Of a DNA stretch of 64,000 nt, positions 33,006-46,759 are shown piece by piece (the stretch's first letter is position 1; each line of letters starts with the position of its first letter). Both the position numbers and the translations under genes were made by a program. Source of the DNA: Polytrichum commune (lineage: Eukaryota > Streptophyta > Polytrichopsida > Polytrichales > Polytrichaceae). The stretch is taken from positions 51,424,758-51,488,757 of the forward strand of contig OX485805.1 in the NCBI GenBank assembly GCA_950295325.1, in the 5' to 3' direction. The notes beneath the pieces were generated by a model. The model was given only the letters and a program-made list of their open reading frames with translations. It was not told the DNA's origin and made no database searches.

Positions 33006-36000
33006 TGCGTCCCCCTTAGCCAATTATCAGTGGGTACATAGCCAAAGTTGTATGTAGTAGAATGTAGCATTCGACCTATGCTTTAGGAATAATGCAGTCG
33101 ATTCAATTTGTTGAATGTGGTCCACACATTTGGTGTATGGCACTTTATTTCCATTCATCCCCTACCTGGAACCTCCACCTACCGACAAATTTGTATAAGA
33201 CAACCCGGACAAAGTTGTGTGTTACAATTAGGTTGGGGGCCTATCCCTAAACATTTGTAAACAAAGGCTTTGTTCAAACCCAATGTGTTCCCAATGGTCC
33301 ATCAAAAAGTCCCAAATTTGAATTAAAGTCCCGAAATGTTTAATATAGTGTTAAATACACCAAATTGCCCACAAACTGAGATGAATATGAAAACATTCCC
33401 AACATGGAAGCCTCTATTTCATTTGGCTTGGGATTTGTGAGGTTTGTGTAAGGGGCTCTAGTAAAAACAAGATCCTTACAAGGTTAGGGGTTTGTTCATT
33501 CCAACATGATTGTCCAAGACTAATTTAGGGCCTCTAAATCTATTTTTGGAATCAACTAGTCTACCAAATAAGCATTGACATGCTATAATGTAATTCATTG
33601 CGTTTTCATCTTCGCAATGGATAAGTTTCCATAGACACCATGAATTCCTAGCCATTTTCTATGGACCTATTCCATATGCATGAGAGTGGCACTTCTAGCG
33701 AGAATGGAATGAAGTCCCTTCATCCATGGCCTTGAGGACAAGTCAACGATTGGCAATATGTGAACCCACCTCAACAGAAGACATAGGACCCATTCTGTGA
33801 CAAATTGAGAGGATGTAATGATGAAACCATGGAATAATCCTCCAAGTCCGATATGAGAAGTAAGATTGGACTTGACTATAGGACAACTTGGGTGCAAAAT
33901 TCACACAATACTAGACAAAACTTGTGGAAAACGATGAGAGAGTAACTCCGATGTTGCCATTGATGTGATTTATGGTGTTGCTTCATCTTCGAGTTTGTCT
34001 AAGTCTATGTGTAATCTTGAAAGGTGCATTGCAAGAAGTACAAGGATATGTTGCCCCTTTGAAAATTATGTAAATAATTTTGAATGTGTGTAGACAAGTC
34101 AAGTTGCTACCCATGCATGGGAAAGCTCCTAGGTTCTTGCCCTATTCCCACATGGTTGATTAAATATTCAATTCACTCATAACCCCCCACTATGATTGGG
34201 TGGACCATAGTGGTAGGGCACATCGGAAATGAAGTGATAGGAAGGTCACCCATCTTGACACTAATATGACCTGATGACTTTATCATAGGACAACTAGACG
34301 ACACCTTGGGAAGACAAAGTCACGTGGTAGAGAAATTATGCACACTTGAACAAGGATGAGTCCATTCGATTACAAGAAGAATGATACACATAATTTATGT
34401 TTCATGATTGTATGTGGTCATATTGCATAACCATATCACATAGTATATTATGTTATGCACACATTCCATCATCTATAAATTAGTAATGGTTTTTTTGTCA
34501 TAATAAAAGATTGGGCACATGTTTCTTGAGAATGCTATGAACATCCTAAATTATTGTGCTAAAGAAGTGAGGAAATTGCAACGTCCTTCAATAGTTGAGA
34601 GCAACATAGCTTCCTTGAGCTCTCAACCATGAGAATGTATATGTGTGAAGGTGTCTTTTTATGGAAAGATGAGGAGCCATCGACATCTCGTGTTTGGGGT
34701 GCTTTTATGTAAGCCATGGGTATCTATCTATATATCTATATACCCAACTCAAGGTAGTTGAGTTGAATGGTTGTTAAGAACAAAACATAACAATCTTAGT
34801 AAACTCGTGTAACCAATGATACACTTTAGGCAACTCATGTGGCGTAACATTATCTAGTTGGGACTTGAATTCTCTTTATAATAGAAGGATGGTGCACACT
34901 TGTTGAATGGGACTCACCATGATACCCAAATTTAGGTTGAATATATAGATATGTTGGGAATAAGGAAGGAGGGCATTGTTTGTGGACTAGGTAATCAATG
35001 GGCTCATGGAACATGCCACGATCTTTAAGCAGTGATGCCAAAATCAAAGAAGCACGAGTACTCAAATGTTCTTATGTTCCATGACATGGTCATGGCATAG
35101 AAGACCAATTTAATGCTATAGTGCCTTTACCACTCCGGCTATTTATAGAAAATATAATGATTGTAAAATATGTAGTTTGAGCTTTGGCTTTCCCGGATTC
35201 AAAGGAAAACCCAATTTTCATACTAATTTTTTAGATTTAAAAAATATAATTTAAAAAAATGGATTGTACGAAATAGTTTAATTAGTGCCGAAGTGGTATA
35301 GGTATTACATTATACCAACAACATATTGGTGGTGGTGGCGATGGTGTGGCCATTGCCCCACCGTTCCCCAAAGGTGGGGAAGATCACAAGGACCAAGGAG
35401 GATCACCTTAGAGTGATGTGTCCTATACACAGGTGCAAAACACTGGGACGACACATACCTATACAACTTAATATACAACTTAATGATTCAAATTTTTAGT
35501 CGGAAAAAACCTCCACACTAGGTTTTCTATGAAGAGGAGGTTGCACACACTTGAAAACAATAGTTTGAAAAGCCAAGGTAAACGAATCTTAGCCTTGGCA
35601 TGTGCCTAACTTCAAGGAGCTTGGTTTCAACGTTGTTCCATGTTAAAACTCGTGCCTTTCGAATTCCAATCTGAAACAGAGTTTACAAGCCTTTCATAAA
35701 TGTTGTCTTGGATTGGAGTTAACTATTGACGATTCTATCCTATAACAGGTGGACCAACCTTGAAACCAAACTCCTCGAATTTAGGCAAATGTGAATTATT
35801 TTATCTTGGCTTACCAAACTCTATTTTGAAACTTACGAATTGAAAGATGTGTGCCCTTCACATGAGTAATGCCAAACTCAAGGAATATGCAACATATGCA
35901 ACATTGTGTGACCTTAGGAACGATATGATGAGCCTCCCATTATGAGATATATAAACAAGACCCACCAGAAGGACCATACGGCTTGGGTCCCTACCAGAGC

Positions 36001-36040
36001 TTAATTGACTTGATCAACCGTTAGAACAATTCTTAGGAGG
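33006..36040. other. Gene-free region with dispersed repeats
   Basis: No supported exon. About 33930-34060 matches 56690-56830 (GTTGCCA...GGTGTTGCTTCATYTTCRAG). At about 35574-35665 and 35745-35830 there is an inverted repeat with GAGCTTGGTTTCAACGTTG against CAACCTTGAAACCAAACTC. Related sequence recurs at 52980-53120 (GAGTTGGGTTTCAAGGTTGG). Otherwise AT-rich and featureless. Confidence 0.5.
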
Positions 36041-36197
36041 GGGTGCGATCGATGACGCACGATGACACTCATCCACGTCGTTTCTCGTGGACACTTTGTC
36101 ATCCATGCCCGGTGACCCGGGGAATACCCGGGCGACCCGGCCCATCAGAGTCCAGACTGCCCATCCCATCACTCTCTGTCCGGTGCTGGGCCATCTC

Positions 36198-36232
36198 TAG
36201 GGTTTGCAGCGCTCTCGCCATCGCTAGGGTTT
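36198..36232 (+). promoter_or_regulatory. Pair of telo-box motifs upstream of the CBL gene
   Basis: TAGGGTTT at 36198-36205 and again at 36225-36232, 27 bp apart, in a GC-rich leader about 330-350 bases before the CBL ATG. The telo box (AAACCCTA on the other strand) is a known plant promoter element, common near transcription starts of growth-related genes. Its role here is inferred from position. Confidence 0.5.
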
Positions 36233-36553
36233 GGCATCACGAAGGGCGTGCATCACGCCAGGAAGGCTCGCATGCCGGACGAGAGAGAAACGGCAGCTGC
36301 AGAGGGTGGCATGGGCGTCACGGCGGAGTCGATAAGAGAAATTTGACGAAGTTGAGTTGAGTTTGGAGCAAGTTCGGGGAAGGTAGGGCGAGGTGGGGTA
36401 GGGTAGGGTGGGGGAGCACCATGGCCATGGTGGTGCGGAGATTGGAGGAGGATGTGGAGATATCATCAAGATCAGCGAAGAGAGCTTGAGAAAAGCATGT
36501 GGCAGTGCCTGGCGCATCTGTCCACAGGGTCTGAACATGTGGTTGCCTGTCTC

Positions 36554-37195
36554 ATGGGTTGCTTTGGGTCCAAGAGCTTGAACTCGCCGTCGCATGAACT
36601 AGTTGACCCGGAGTCTATCTCCAAGGCAACTGCCTTCAGTGTGAGCGAGGTGGAGGCGCTATACGAGCTGTTCAAGAAGATCTCGAGTGTGGGAGTGTAC
36701 GATGGGCTGATCAACAAAGAGGAGTTTCAGTTAGCGCTGTTCAAGCAGAACAAGAAGGAGAGCTTGTTCGCCGATAGAGTGTTCAATCTCTTTGATGCCA
36801 AACAGAATGGGTCGCTCAACTTCGAGGAGTTTGCGCAGGCGTTGTCGGTGTTTCACCCCAAGGCCAACGTGGAGGATAAGATCGACTTCGCGTTCCGGCT
36901 CTATGATTTGCAGCAGCAGGGGTTCATAGAGCGGTCGGAGGTGAAGAGGATGGTGGTGGCCACGCTGGCAGAGTCTGGCTTGAATCTCACAGATGATGTC
37001 ATCGAGGAGATTATTGACAAGACTTTCGCAGAAGCTGACACGAAGAACGATGGGAAGATCGATAAAGAAGAGTGGCGCACTCTTGTCCAGCAGCATCCAT
37101 CTCTGCTCAAAAACATGACGCTGCCCTACCTCAGAGACATCACGACCACGTTCCCAAGCTTCATCTTCCACTCGTTGGTGGAGGATGCAACTTGA
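36554..37195 (+). CDS. CBL: Calcineurin B-like calcium sensor (CBL), intronless
   Basis: 213 codons, the usual CBL length. CBLs bind calcium and recruit CIPK kinases, often at the plasma membrane, to control ion transport. ATG 36554 is chosen because it gives MGCFGSK, with Gly2 for myristoylation and Cys3 for palmitoylation as in CBL1/CBL9-type proteins; the open frame starts upstream at 36452. Four EF-hands follow: a 14-residue variant ([14 protein letters not shown]), then [24 protein letters not shown] and [12 protein letters not shown]. The end carries [18 protein letters not shown]; the FPSF Ser is at about residue 202, which CIPKs phosphorylate. EF3 has Gln at ligand positions 3 and 5 and EF4 has Lys at position 3, so those loops may bind calcium weakly. 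No intron interrupts it, whereas flowering-plant CBLs are highly split. Confidence 0.95.
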   Translation: MGCFGSKSLNSPSHELVDPESISKATAFSVSEVEALYELFKKISSVGVYDGLINKEEFQLALFKQNKKESLFADRVFNLFDAKQNGSLNFEEFAQALSVFHPKANVEDKIDFAFRLYDLQQQGFIERSEVKRMVVATLAESGLNLTDDVIEEIIDKTFAEADTKNDGKIDKEEWRTLVQQHPSLLKNMTLPYLRDITTTFPSFIFHSLVEDAT

Positions 37196-37370
37196 ATTCT
37201 CACGTGAACCTCTTGTATAAGGTACCAGTACTGCTAGGATTTGGTGATGATGATGAAATTGGCCATCCATAGCCATGCGTTGTCGTTCATAAGTCATCCG
37301 GTCAGGGGATTCTTGGGATCTGTTTTTCGCTCTGCGATCAATCTCTGCCTACAATGATGATGTACCGCAT

Positions 37371-37404
37371 TAGTTTTTCCTTTTTTTCAAAAAAAGGAAA
37401 ACTA
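37371..37404 (+). repeat. Near-perfect hairpin in the CBL 3' region
   Basis: TAGTTTTTCCTTTTTTT and AAAAAAAGGAAAACTA are inverted repeats separated by a single C, with one unpaired base. It lies about 175 bases after the CBL stop. It could form an RNA stem-loop in the 3' UTR, or be the scar of a palindromic event. Confidence 0.6.
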
Positions 37405-37409
37405 AAACC

Positions 37410-40400
37410 ACCATCAGAAATGTGTCCCGGAATATCCTTGTGCTGATGAATCTTGCCCTTTGAGGATGATGAAGTCGCATGTTGTCGGGTATAAATTGAA
37501 GATTCTATTGGAGCTGTCTTATCAGGAGAACAGGCTTCCGAGAGGTGTCGTACGTTGTATGGATTACTTCGCACAGATGTCACGATTGGATTGGTTTGGT
37601 TTCGAGACGAGGATTTGTTTTGGAGACTGACAAAGGCCTGCAACTGTCAGCTTAGTTGTATTGCTGGTCGGGTTGTGTGTCAATCATGTATAAATAGAAC
37701 ATTTCGTGGATGGTCTTGTTTATTATTTCTCTCTTCGATGTGTTCATCGAGACTTCCAACCGCAAGACATTAAGGACCAATTTGGTAGTTTGGTATTAAC
37801 ACCTCATTAAAAGGTGAGTTCAATAAATCAGTTAACCTACTCATGATTATGCTCGTGATGTTGTTAGCTGGCAATGGTAGAGGTTTATAATCACTTTTAA
37901 CAGTGTACAGCTCTTGCACTTCTAGGAATGCATTCAGTCAATTGTGGAGAAATTTTTAAGACCTGTATTGTGGAAAATTTAAAGCTTCATCCATGGAAGT
38001 ACAGGAGCTTAATCAACGTTCTGTCAGCTGACTGTTTCAATTTGAGCCCACTTGATCTGGAGAAAAAGTGAGTCCAGAGAAATTCTGGTCCATCACCTTC
38101 AGTTCAGTCATTAGCAACATTAACATTGTCTCCTCAGGGCAGGTCAAACATTTGGAAGTAAATCTGGGTTTGAGCTGTACATGCTTGAACTCTCCAATGT
38201 GAACCATGAATCTGGATTCAATGGTGGTATTGGTGGTGCAATTTTGTTGTATGTGTGTCAATCTTGTTCTGTCCTGCTGTTAATGGCAAGCAGAGGAGAT
38301 GCAGGGGGCAGCATCATGTTATGCCTTGTCAGTGACTTTACTGTAATGGGCGGGCATGAACAGCAGGCCACCACCATATGTCCACAACTTCACTATCATC
38401 CACTGTGTCAACACAATGATGCAATCACTGCACTGGATACTTCCTGGGCAATTTGGAATTTGGTTTTCCACTGTTTCCAGGTTGTTATCTATTTTCATTT
38501 TGTAAGATCAAAGAAACAGTAAAAAACTGTTTGGACTATATTTCTCACCAATTTTATGAGGTTGTGAATATATTCAACAACCTCCACTTGTGTTGTGTGC
38601 CCTTTTCAGAGTGCACTTCCCAGCTGGTTTTTCATCCTGTTTGTGGCAAACCTTCTATAAGATTCTTGTGACGAAGCTGTCTAGAATTGTTTAGTACCTC
38701 ATTCTATTTATAGTCATTAATCATGACTACAAGCATCTTAATCTATTCCTGACCGCATACTTCAATAAATAATCAGGGTTAGCAAACCAGCACACATACA
38801 TGCCAGCTACATTAAACTCATTTACTTTGAGTGAGTAGGGTTGCTTACTTATTTAACTGTTGAAGGTTAGAATTATGTGGATGCAGAGTTCCTATCTGTT
38901 GTACCACTGAAATCTGGAACGTGGATGGCATTTTTTTGTCACAAGCAGTAACTGGGACTAGTGAGTGTATTCTTGACGAAACTTGTTCCTTCACATCTGA
39001 AACCTTTGCTTTAGTGACATGGGCTAATTTGAAGATTTCATGCAAATATCATGGAACCCATGCTGATTAGTCAAGCTCGAGACTCAAAGGACACTATTGG
39101 AATTTGGGCTTAAAAGATGGGTTGCTTTTTGCTCATGTACATTACTATGTGATGTCATTCATGGCACGGTGGACAGTGATGATATCTGAAAAGCTACCTA
39201 GTCTTCTTCACTTGACAAGAGGATACAGTGTGTACTGTAGCTTAGGTTGCGCGGTGAGGGCCTCCTTGTGAATTCAGTAGAAATTATCTGAGAAATCATG
39301 TATTGACTGGATTTAGAGAAGCTGTCCAGGAGCAACTCATCAGAATTCGAAAAGATCTGGAATGTATTCAAGAATCAAATCGGATGATTCTGTAGGGGTC
39401 TACAAAAGTGAACCCATTCATTTCAAGTCTGCAGTCAAATCTGTGGGCCTTGTTCCATTTGGGGTCATTAAATTGAGGAGCTCCTTGAATAATTAGAATG
39501 TAAGTAGCAGCAAGTGATGAGCAATACTAGAAGAATTGGGGTTGGGACTATTCAGGTCAAGCGCACAATCATTGGATAATCAAACTGACCACTATCATTG
39601 TGGATCACTTTAATTGTGGAACCAATGTGCACATGATCCAAAGTGAAGGATCTGTTGAATTCACTTTGTTTTCCTTGTTTTTTTCATCATTTCTTGTACG
39701 ATTGCTTTTTACTAGAGTTGTAATGAACACAACATATATATGAGGACAAAGGGAAGATGCAAAGAATACATTTGGTAGGAAGGAAGGACTATGGAGGAGG
39801 AAGAGGGGATGGGTTGGAATAAGGGAAGGAGAAAAAGACACATTTTGGCTCTTTGTCAGACTATATATAATCGTCAATTTGAAGATGTGCACATGTCTCC
39901 AATTTTTCTTTTTTTTTTCTTTGAATCTTTTATAGGAGATATTTATAGGGGATCACTATTTGCAAGACAAGGTGAAAAAAAAGTAGACGTGAACCGCACT
40001 AAGAATCTCACTCCCCAACTCACCAAATATATTCACCGATTTTTACATTATTTTCTTCATGCAAAAATTATGGATTGATGTAGTCATTCATGACCCATTG
40101 TCAGTTCCACCTTTTCAACAAACATGCAAGGCTATCTTGGTGGAACTCGTGCAATGTGGGACTCATACATTTTGCTATATGTTATCGACTGTTGTGAGCT
40201 TTCAACTGTTTGGTACTATCACACATGTTTTTATAGGTGGACCCATGAAGATTCAAGGACGGTATTGAACATTATTCATCATTGATGTTATGCAAGTTCC
40301 TATATGTAGGCTCCATGTCAATTTAGCTCCTTAAGTCATTCAACACTATTTCTGGGTTGTATGGTTGCAAGTTTCTAGTCTTTGAACCTCCATGGAATGT

Positions 40401-42650
40401 TGACTCTCTTTGCTTGTTGTGCATGTACCTAACTCATTCCAGAAAGGTATAAAGATCTAGAGACTTTCATAACTGGTCACACATCCCAATGGGAGAGCAC
40501 GTCCAAGAACTTCGTTTGCTCATCAACATCATAGACTGGAGATTATGAATGATGTGCTAAATGTGTGAATAGAACAGTACTAAGTAGGTTTCATGAATGA
40601 CTTGCATAGGTGGATGTTATGTTGTTATTGTAACTTGTCATCCACTCTCTTCCCGTCAATTATGTGGTCCATACCAACCACTTGCAACCTTCCAAGGTGG
40701 CACCTATATTAAAGTTACTTGTTAGATTTATTTTCATTTAATTATTATATTTATTTTCATCAACTACGAGAGCTAGAGGAAGTTGAGACTTGAGAGTGAA
40801 CTCGTGAAGACATATAGCTCAAATCAATTAGAGTTCATAGGATTAATGTAGACATCAACAAAGTTTACATTTCCTCTGAACATTCTTGAGAATTACTGTG
40901 TACAAGAGTTCATTTGAAGTATTATTACTCATAATGCACTAGATTCAAGCATGTGCAATGATGTTGTGCCACGTCAATTTGTAAAATGCATTGGCCTAGG
41001 ACAACATTAGTCGAAAAACTAACTGGATAGTCGCTGATGTAGCAATTTATGATACCAAATTTAGCACATCACATGTGATATACTTGGATAATGGACATGA
41101 CACACTTGTAGGTATAGATAACATTACTAAGCTTCATGTTTTCTCATCCTTTCTAAATAAAAGAATTTCCACGTTCCATGGGGACCTTGCTGTGTTACTA
41201 AGACTTACGCAGTTGTTTTTTTGGAGACACATGTTTATTTCTAGCCCTTGGCTGTATTACTTCTCCTGCATGAAGTGAGGGTGCATGAGGCATAGCAATG
41301 TTATGTAGCAATTGATCAAATTTATCTTGTGTTATGACATTTTGTTACAACTAGTTTGCTTAAACTAGTAAGGCATAAGGGGGTTTTCTAACACCTGCAA
41401 ATGATAGGGTCCCCGACTGTGTCATGCATTCAATACCCAAATCAACAAGGCATTCCCATATTCTTGTTTTGAGGTTTTGGGAGCTGACATAGCTACTTGT
41501 GAGGTTTGGCTAGGAACCCTAGGTATGTAACTTTTTATAACCTTTATTGTGGGCACTTCTAATTCTACAAACAATTTGGCCATTGGATCGGATAAGAAAT
41601 TATCTCATCTATAATGATATCACCTATCCATGTGATTTACCTTTGGAGTTACCCATTGCTATAATTTTCTAAACGAACATGAATTTAAACCCATATAACA
41701 TAAATAATTAGAGTGCATGTCATCAAGAAATATATGATTTAACTTACTTGGCAAAATACTAGAAATGATACTCTTGATAAAATTACATAGTAATGCCTAT
41801 TTCCAACTGGCAAACCACACTAATAGGTGATAATGGTGTAGATGAGACAATTGCGAATCATGAAGGTGTCTTTCCAAGTTTCAAAATTGGATTTGAGTTC
41901 CCAAAGTTATGGGAGGTCATAGTGGAGTTCCTATCAGTCTTTGAATGATCAAGTAGACCATCCCAATTATGTTCATTATGAAAACTTTAATTTGAACATA
42001 TTAATCTCACCTCATTGTAACGCAGATCTTTTTGGTTGCCCTTCTCCACTACAAGCCTTGCAAAAACCCACTCAAATATAGACAGGCGATTAAGAAGAGT
42101 GACCACATAAGGCCCACATAAATCAAGTCTCCGTATAGTCCCAAATCCTAATTGGGAGCAAACAAATAGCAATTTTTTTGAAGGGGCTAGATTCCTTTCG
42201 GATCCCAACATCAAAACATGTGCTTTGAGATTCTATCTTCTGATAAGAAATTGAGGGTGTGGGGATTTCTAGTTTTTGTGAGTGTTTAATGTTGGGAGGT
42301 GTCTCATATTTTGTCTAGCATTCGTGAGTGAGATTATAGATCTGTAAGCTAAAGTCTTGATTCACTTGCAAATAAGTATAATTCCAGGAACATGTCATCA
42401 GCATCAAGAGCTCGGTTGTGAATGTCTTGGTAAATTGGCTTCTTTGTGAATGGAGATACCTGTTTGTGCTCACATGGACTTGGGTTAGCAAATCTTACTT
42501 CCAATTATTTGTTCATAAAATAAAATCTGAAAGTGTAAACCTTTTGTTTTTCTAACACAAAATGTATCAATAAAATCCTCACAATGCCCACTTTCCAAAC
42601 ATGTTGCTCTTCATGTGTTCTCACAAATCATCAATTCATTAGAAATATTC
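37410..42650. other. Gene-poor region, nothing firmly recognised
   Basis: About 37410-37760 may be distal 3' UTR of CBL. Through 42650 I see only short frames without domains, T-rich and A-rich tracts, and no convincing inverted-repeat or LTR ends. The 113-codon frame at 38181 and the 95-codon frame at 39791 show no family signature. Confidence 0.4.
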
Positions 42651-43145
42651 GAAGTGATTCAGAAACAACTGATCTGCAAGGGAGAGCGGCCACTCCGGGC
42701 CTGCCTGTTTGTCATTCGATGCAGAAGATGGACAACTACGTCTGGTTCCAGGTTTCAAGTCGCTGCTGAAACTACGCAAAACATAGTTTTCTACTGAGGA
42801 GGTGATTCCAGAATCATTGTGGAGTTCTAGTCATAGCACAAATCTACTAGGACTCAAAGTCTATCCACTTTCCTTAGTTCGACCTGTTTGGGCAGGCACG
42901 ATCCACAATTGAATCATCAACAGCAAAGATAAAAGACGTTAACAACACCCCAAAACCTAAATCACACATAGTTGTGGCACTTGTGTGCACAAGAAATCGA
43001 TGCAGGAACTATGATTTGCAATTTCTTAGAAGTATTTTCCCACCCTCTCCTCCACAAGGATGAGCACATTTGTCCTGCATGGATTAATTCATGACTAATC
43101 CCCTCAGAAATGCATGTCAACCTCCTCAGCGTAATGCAGTGGTTT

Positions 43146-43592
43146 CTAGTGCCAGGGCTGAATGAAGGAGTACACATGGTCCTTGAGGTTGGCTCGGTAG
43201 AAGCCGTCTGCCTTGATCTGCCAAAGACAGTCATTGCAAGGAGTGAAGTTGAGCATCAAATTCCGCCTTGCGCCAAATACATCCTCCCATACCTTCACAT
43301 CTTGTTTGTGGATATCACACCCGCGGCCGACGACGCAGGATGCGTTGTCGATCCATTCGAAGTGGCAGGTCCAGCCCTTGGAAAAAAAGCTGATAGGAAA
43401 TTGCCACACGTGGCTCTCTTCAACGCCGAGGTTCACTGGGCCGTGGTGTGCGTTGGGGCCGAAGCAGTCTGCCGTGATGGGATCGCCCACCAGGTTGAAC
43501 AGCGTCACGGAGCCTTGTACGTCGGCGTTGACTGCTGTGATGGCGGACACCAAAAGAAATGCAAGGATGGCGGCAACCTTGGTCGACTTCAT
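43146..43592 (-). CDS. S-protein homologue (SPH, plant self-incompatibility S1 family), copy 1
   Basis: 148 codons, single exon as usual for the family. ATG 43590-43592. Residues 1-23 form a signal peptide (MKSTKVAAILAFLLVSAITA then VNA before DV), so the product should be secreted. The mature part of about 125 residues shows the SPH pattern: strand SVTLFNLVGDPITADC, FSKGWTCHFEW, DVFGARRNL and the closing CNDCLWQIKADGFY. Six Cys (43, 76, 86, 92, 119, 122) suit disulphide pairing; the family usually keeps four. N-glycosylation sequons occur at Asn83 (NAS) and Asn115 (NFT). SPH proteins include the poppy stigma determinant PrsS, but most members have no known partner, so a role in self-recognition should not be assumed. 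The long plus-strand frame over the same bases (43110-43676) is an antisense shadow. Confidence 0.9.
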   Translation of the reverse strand: MKSTKVAAILAFLLVSAITAVNADVQGSVTLFNLVGDPITADCFGPNAHHGPVNLGVEESHVWQFPISFFSKGWTCHFEWIDNASCVVGRGCDIHKQDVKVWEDVFGARRNLMLNFTPCNDCLWQIKADGFYRANLKDHVYSFIQPWH

Positions 43593-46500
43593 GATGCTGA
43601 CATTAATTATGTCTGTCGGTGGCTGATTCTATGTATCCTGCACGTAGACAGAAATCTTGATCAATTCATCAATTGATTCAAATAACCATCTACACCAAAT
43701 CATCCTTTTTATGAGTAATGACGTGACTATTGCCATTTCATAAAAAGAGGGAGATCCTGAAAATCACGGCCACGACCTCAAAGAGGATGACTGTTTGGGA
43801 TGTGCAGAGTAAAGGAAAAGGCAGCAAGATATGGAAAGTCGAAATCGTTAAAGCACCTATTCAATCTGAATCGGTTGCACAAGTACACCAGTACCGCTCA
43901 TCAGACGAGGATTTCATCGAAAGTCTGAATCATATACCTGTGGTAATTTGCTAAATGAATAACCTACAGGTACAGACTGCTCTGCGCTGACGATCAATGG
44001 AAAAATCCTTCAAACAAGTTTACAGAACTAGTAGAGAAGCCATGTCCAGGAGAACTGCGATAGGTGCCTGGGAATTTGTCGCAAAAGCCTCCAGCACCGA
44101 CGAATTCGGTCGATTTCAGACCGCGGATCCGCAAAGATGGAAAGTTTGGGAAGGCAAGAGTGCTTATGTAGTCATGTTTTGCAAAGGGTGAGTCGCCACT
44201 GTGGAGCCCATCCCCTCCCGCCCATCACTGCCTCGATGTGTGGCATCTTTCATCCTGACCACCAAACCTCGGGGGCTGAGAATTTTTTTGTTACTACTAT
44301 TCTCGAGAGCGCCAACAATGTAATCAAATGAGTCGATGTCCTCTGGACGAGCCAACCTCGAGGGCTTGGAACTACATTCGAATGTGCTCAGTTACGCGCT
44401 AATCAAGAGCCCGAGGCTAATTCATGCTTTCAAGATTCATAACCCGCTACTGCATCTCTCATGCACTCTTTTTTGGAATCAGTGGGAGATAATAATGTGT
44501 TAGTTTCTCCTAATTAGTAAAATTGCTAGTTAAATAGTGAGTAGTCATTCTAGAAGCTACCAAGTAACATTGACTTCACCAAAAGTCCCTGGCATCGAGA
44601 TGAGTGTGTTCTTGTAATCTGTTCTTGTGATATTGATGAATTAAATATTAATGTGTTGTAATGTGATTAGTGGTTGTGTTTCAGTGATGTGTTTGAGTAT
44701 GAATTTAATGATGATATCATAGTTTCAAAAAGTCTTGATATGGAACCAGCTGCATCCCCACTTCTTCAAGATCAAACACTCACTTTCAATGTGCCCTGTG
44801 TATTCTTCCACGAATTGATGCATATTATGCGCCAAGGAGTAGTATGGAGTTAGCGATAAGGATCCTTAACTTCCACGACTGCATACCCAATAAAGGAATG
44901 TGCCAAACCTCCACCGTCACAGATTTATACATGAAGCGGTGGTTACAGAGTTTCTAAATGAGCTGGTACCGCATCATAGCCTGAATCAAGGTGAGAGAGA
45001 GGACAGCCTCCATCCAATTGTGATTTCAAAATTACAATGGTGTGCAAGTCCTACAAATGAATCGTAATCCACCTCAATGTATATTAAAAGTTGCTCTGCA
45101 ACACATATTATCCATACTCTGCGTATTTGGTTGGGGCCCTTTGGGGGCAATCCAAAAAGTTGGCCCTGCCGGCAGGTGTACACAGCACACGGTATTCTCC
45201 AGTAAAAGGCCAAAGAATAGTTTGCTTTGAGTTATGCACCCGGCTGTTCGTCATTCAGTAGGGAAGAGGGAAAATTATGTATGATTTGAGATTTCAATTG
45301 GCCGCTGAGGAGGTCATTCCAGAATCATTGTAAGTTATTCTCAGAGCACAAACCAGGAAATGGACATAGAGGGCAGGAAGTCAGTCTATACACTTTGGCA
45401 GAGTCAAAGAATGACGTGCATAACCTGAGAATCACTCTCCCTACTTGGACCTGGATTGGATACTGGGGAATATCCACCTTTTGAATCCTCAACTTATTTG
45501 TCAAGTTTGTTCAACGAAGAACAGACGAAGTGTGGTATCTAATGTTACCAATTTGCACGCTAGTGAGCGGATCCAGGTAAACATACTTGTAATCTATAGA
45601 ATGCATTGACATTCAGACAATTATGAAATGCTCATCATGGTCTCCAAGATCAAGAATTAAATGCTCAACACTTCAGCACGATACATTATCCCACTTTCCC
45701 TCATGTGAACATAGCAAGGGAGAAGACGCTTTCCGCTTTCGACCAATTGTGACCACTGATTGTAATAGGCAGTTTACGCGATCCGGTGTCTCAGAAGGTT
45801 ACGCACTGGAGAATTCCACGATACACTTTTTGCACACAATATGTAGTAGGTTTTATAAAAAAATAGATGTGTATTATCAAGCTCCCTCTGCGGATTAATC
45901 ATAGGACACCAGTTGAACAAGGACCTTATAGTTATTTGCAAAAGTCTATATATGTATAGATGTATGTGTATATATATATATATATATAAGGTATCAATTT
46001 TTAAGCTTAAACCCCCAGGTCTAGAAGTGATAAATGGTCACTCTCCTTTACATGGTCAAGTTGAAAGATGTTACACAAGAGGCAGAAAATCTCCATCACA
46101 GTTGCACAAGATTACCTGTTTTTCATGTCACTGGACATATTTCAATATGTTCTGGACCTGGGAGGTTTGAGAGCCTTAATTTTGCAGAAATTCCGGACCA
46201 CATTTTTGTTCAATCAGGCGGGAGCAGGGTGAAGAGGTAACGAATGACAGCAATAATATATTCTACGGGCACTTATATAATCAACGCAGTCAAATGGCAG
46301 ATCTTCTCCTCAGTATTCACGTTTTACATCTGATGAAGAGCGTGGCTCATGAGCTTGGACTTACTTATGAGGAATTACTGATTGGCACTTTAATCATAAT
46401 ATCTATCACGTCTTCAAAAATTAGATGCGACCTGCTCCTTCCAATCCGACACGTAGATGAGATTACGCGTGAGCCATAATTCATGTTTTCAGCCCATAAA

Positions 46501-46759
46501 CATTATTTATTGTAAACCTGGTATGCTACGCCAATGATGACAATGCTTCATAACCACAACGTATGTGAGATTTTACTAATTTAGTCTGAATTATGCGCAC
46601 AAGAAGATGCCAGAACTTTTATTTGCAATGTCTTAGAAGTATACAACGTTTTCCCACCCTCTCCTCCACAAGGATGAGCACATTTGTCCTGCATGGATTA
46701 ATTCATGACTAATCCCCTCAGAAATGCATGTCAACCTCCTCAGCGTAATGCAGTGGTTT

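Noticed and set aside
36731-37297. 188-codon minus-strand frame over CBL
   Set aside because: Antisense shadow of a clearly recognised CBL coding region.
43110-43676. 188-codon plus-strand open frame over SPH copy 1 (and 46724-47353 over copy 2)
   Set aside because: Exactly antisense to the intact SPH genes, which have a signal peptide and family motifs. The antisense product has no recognisable features and exists because both copies share the same bases.
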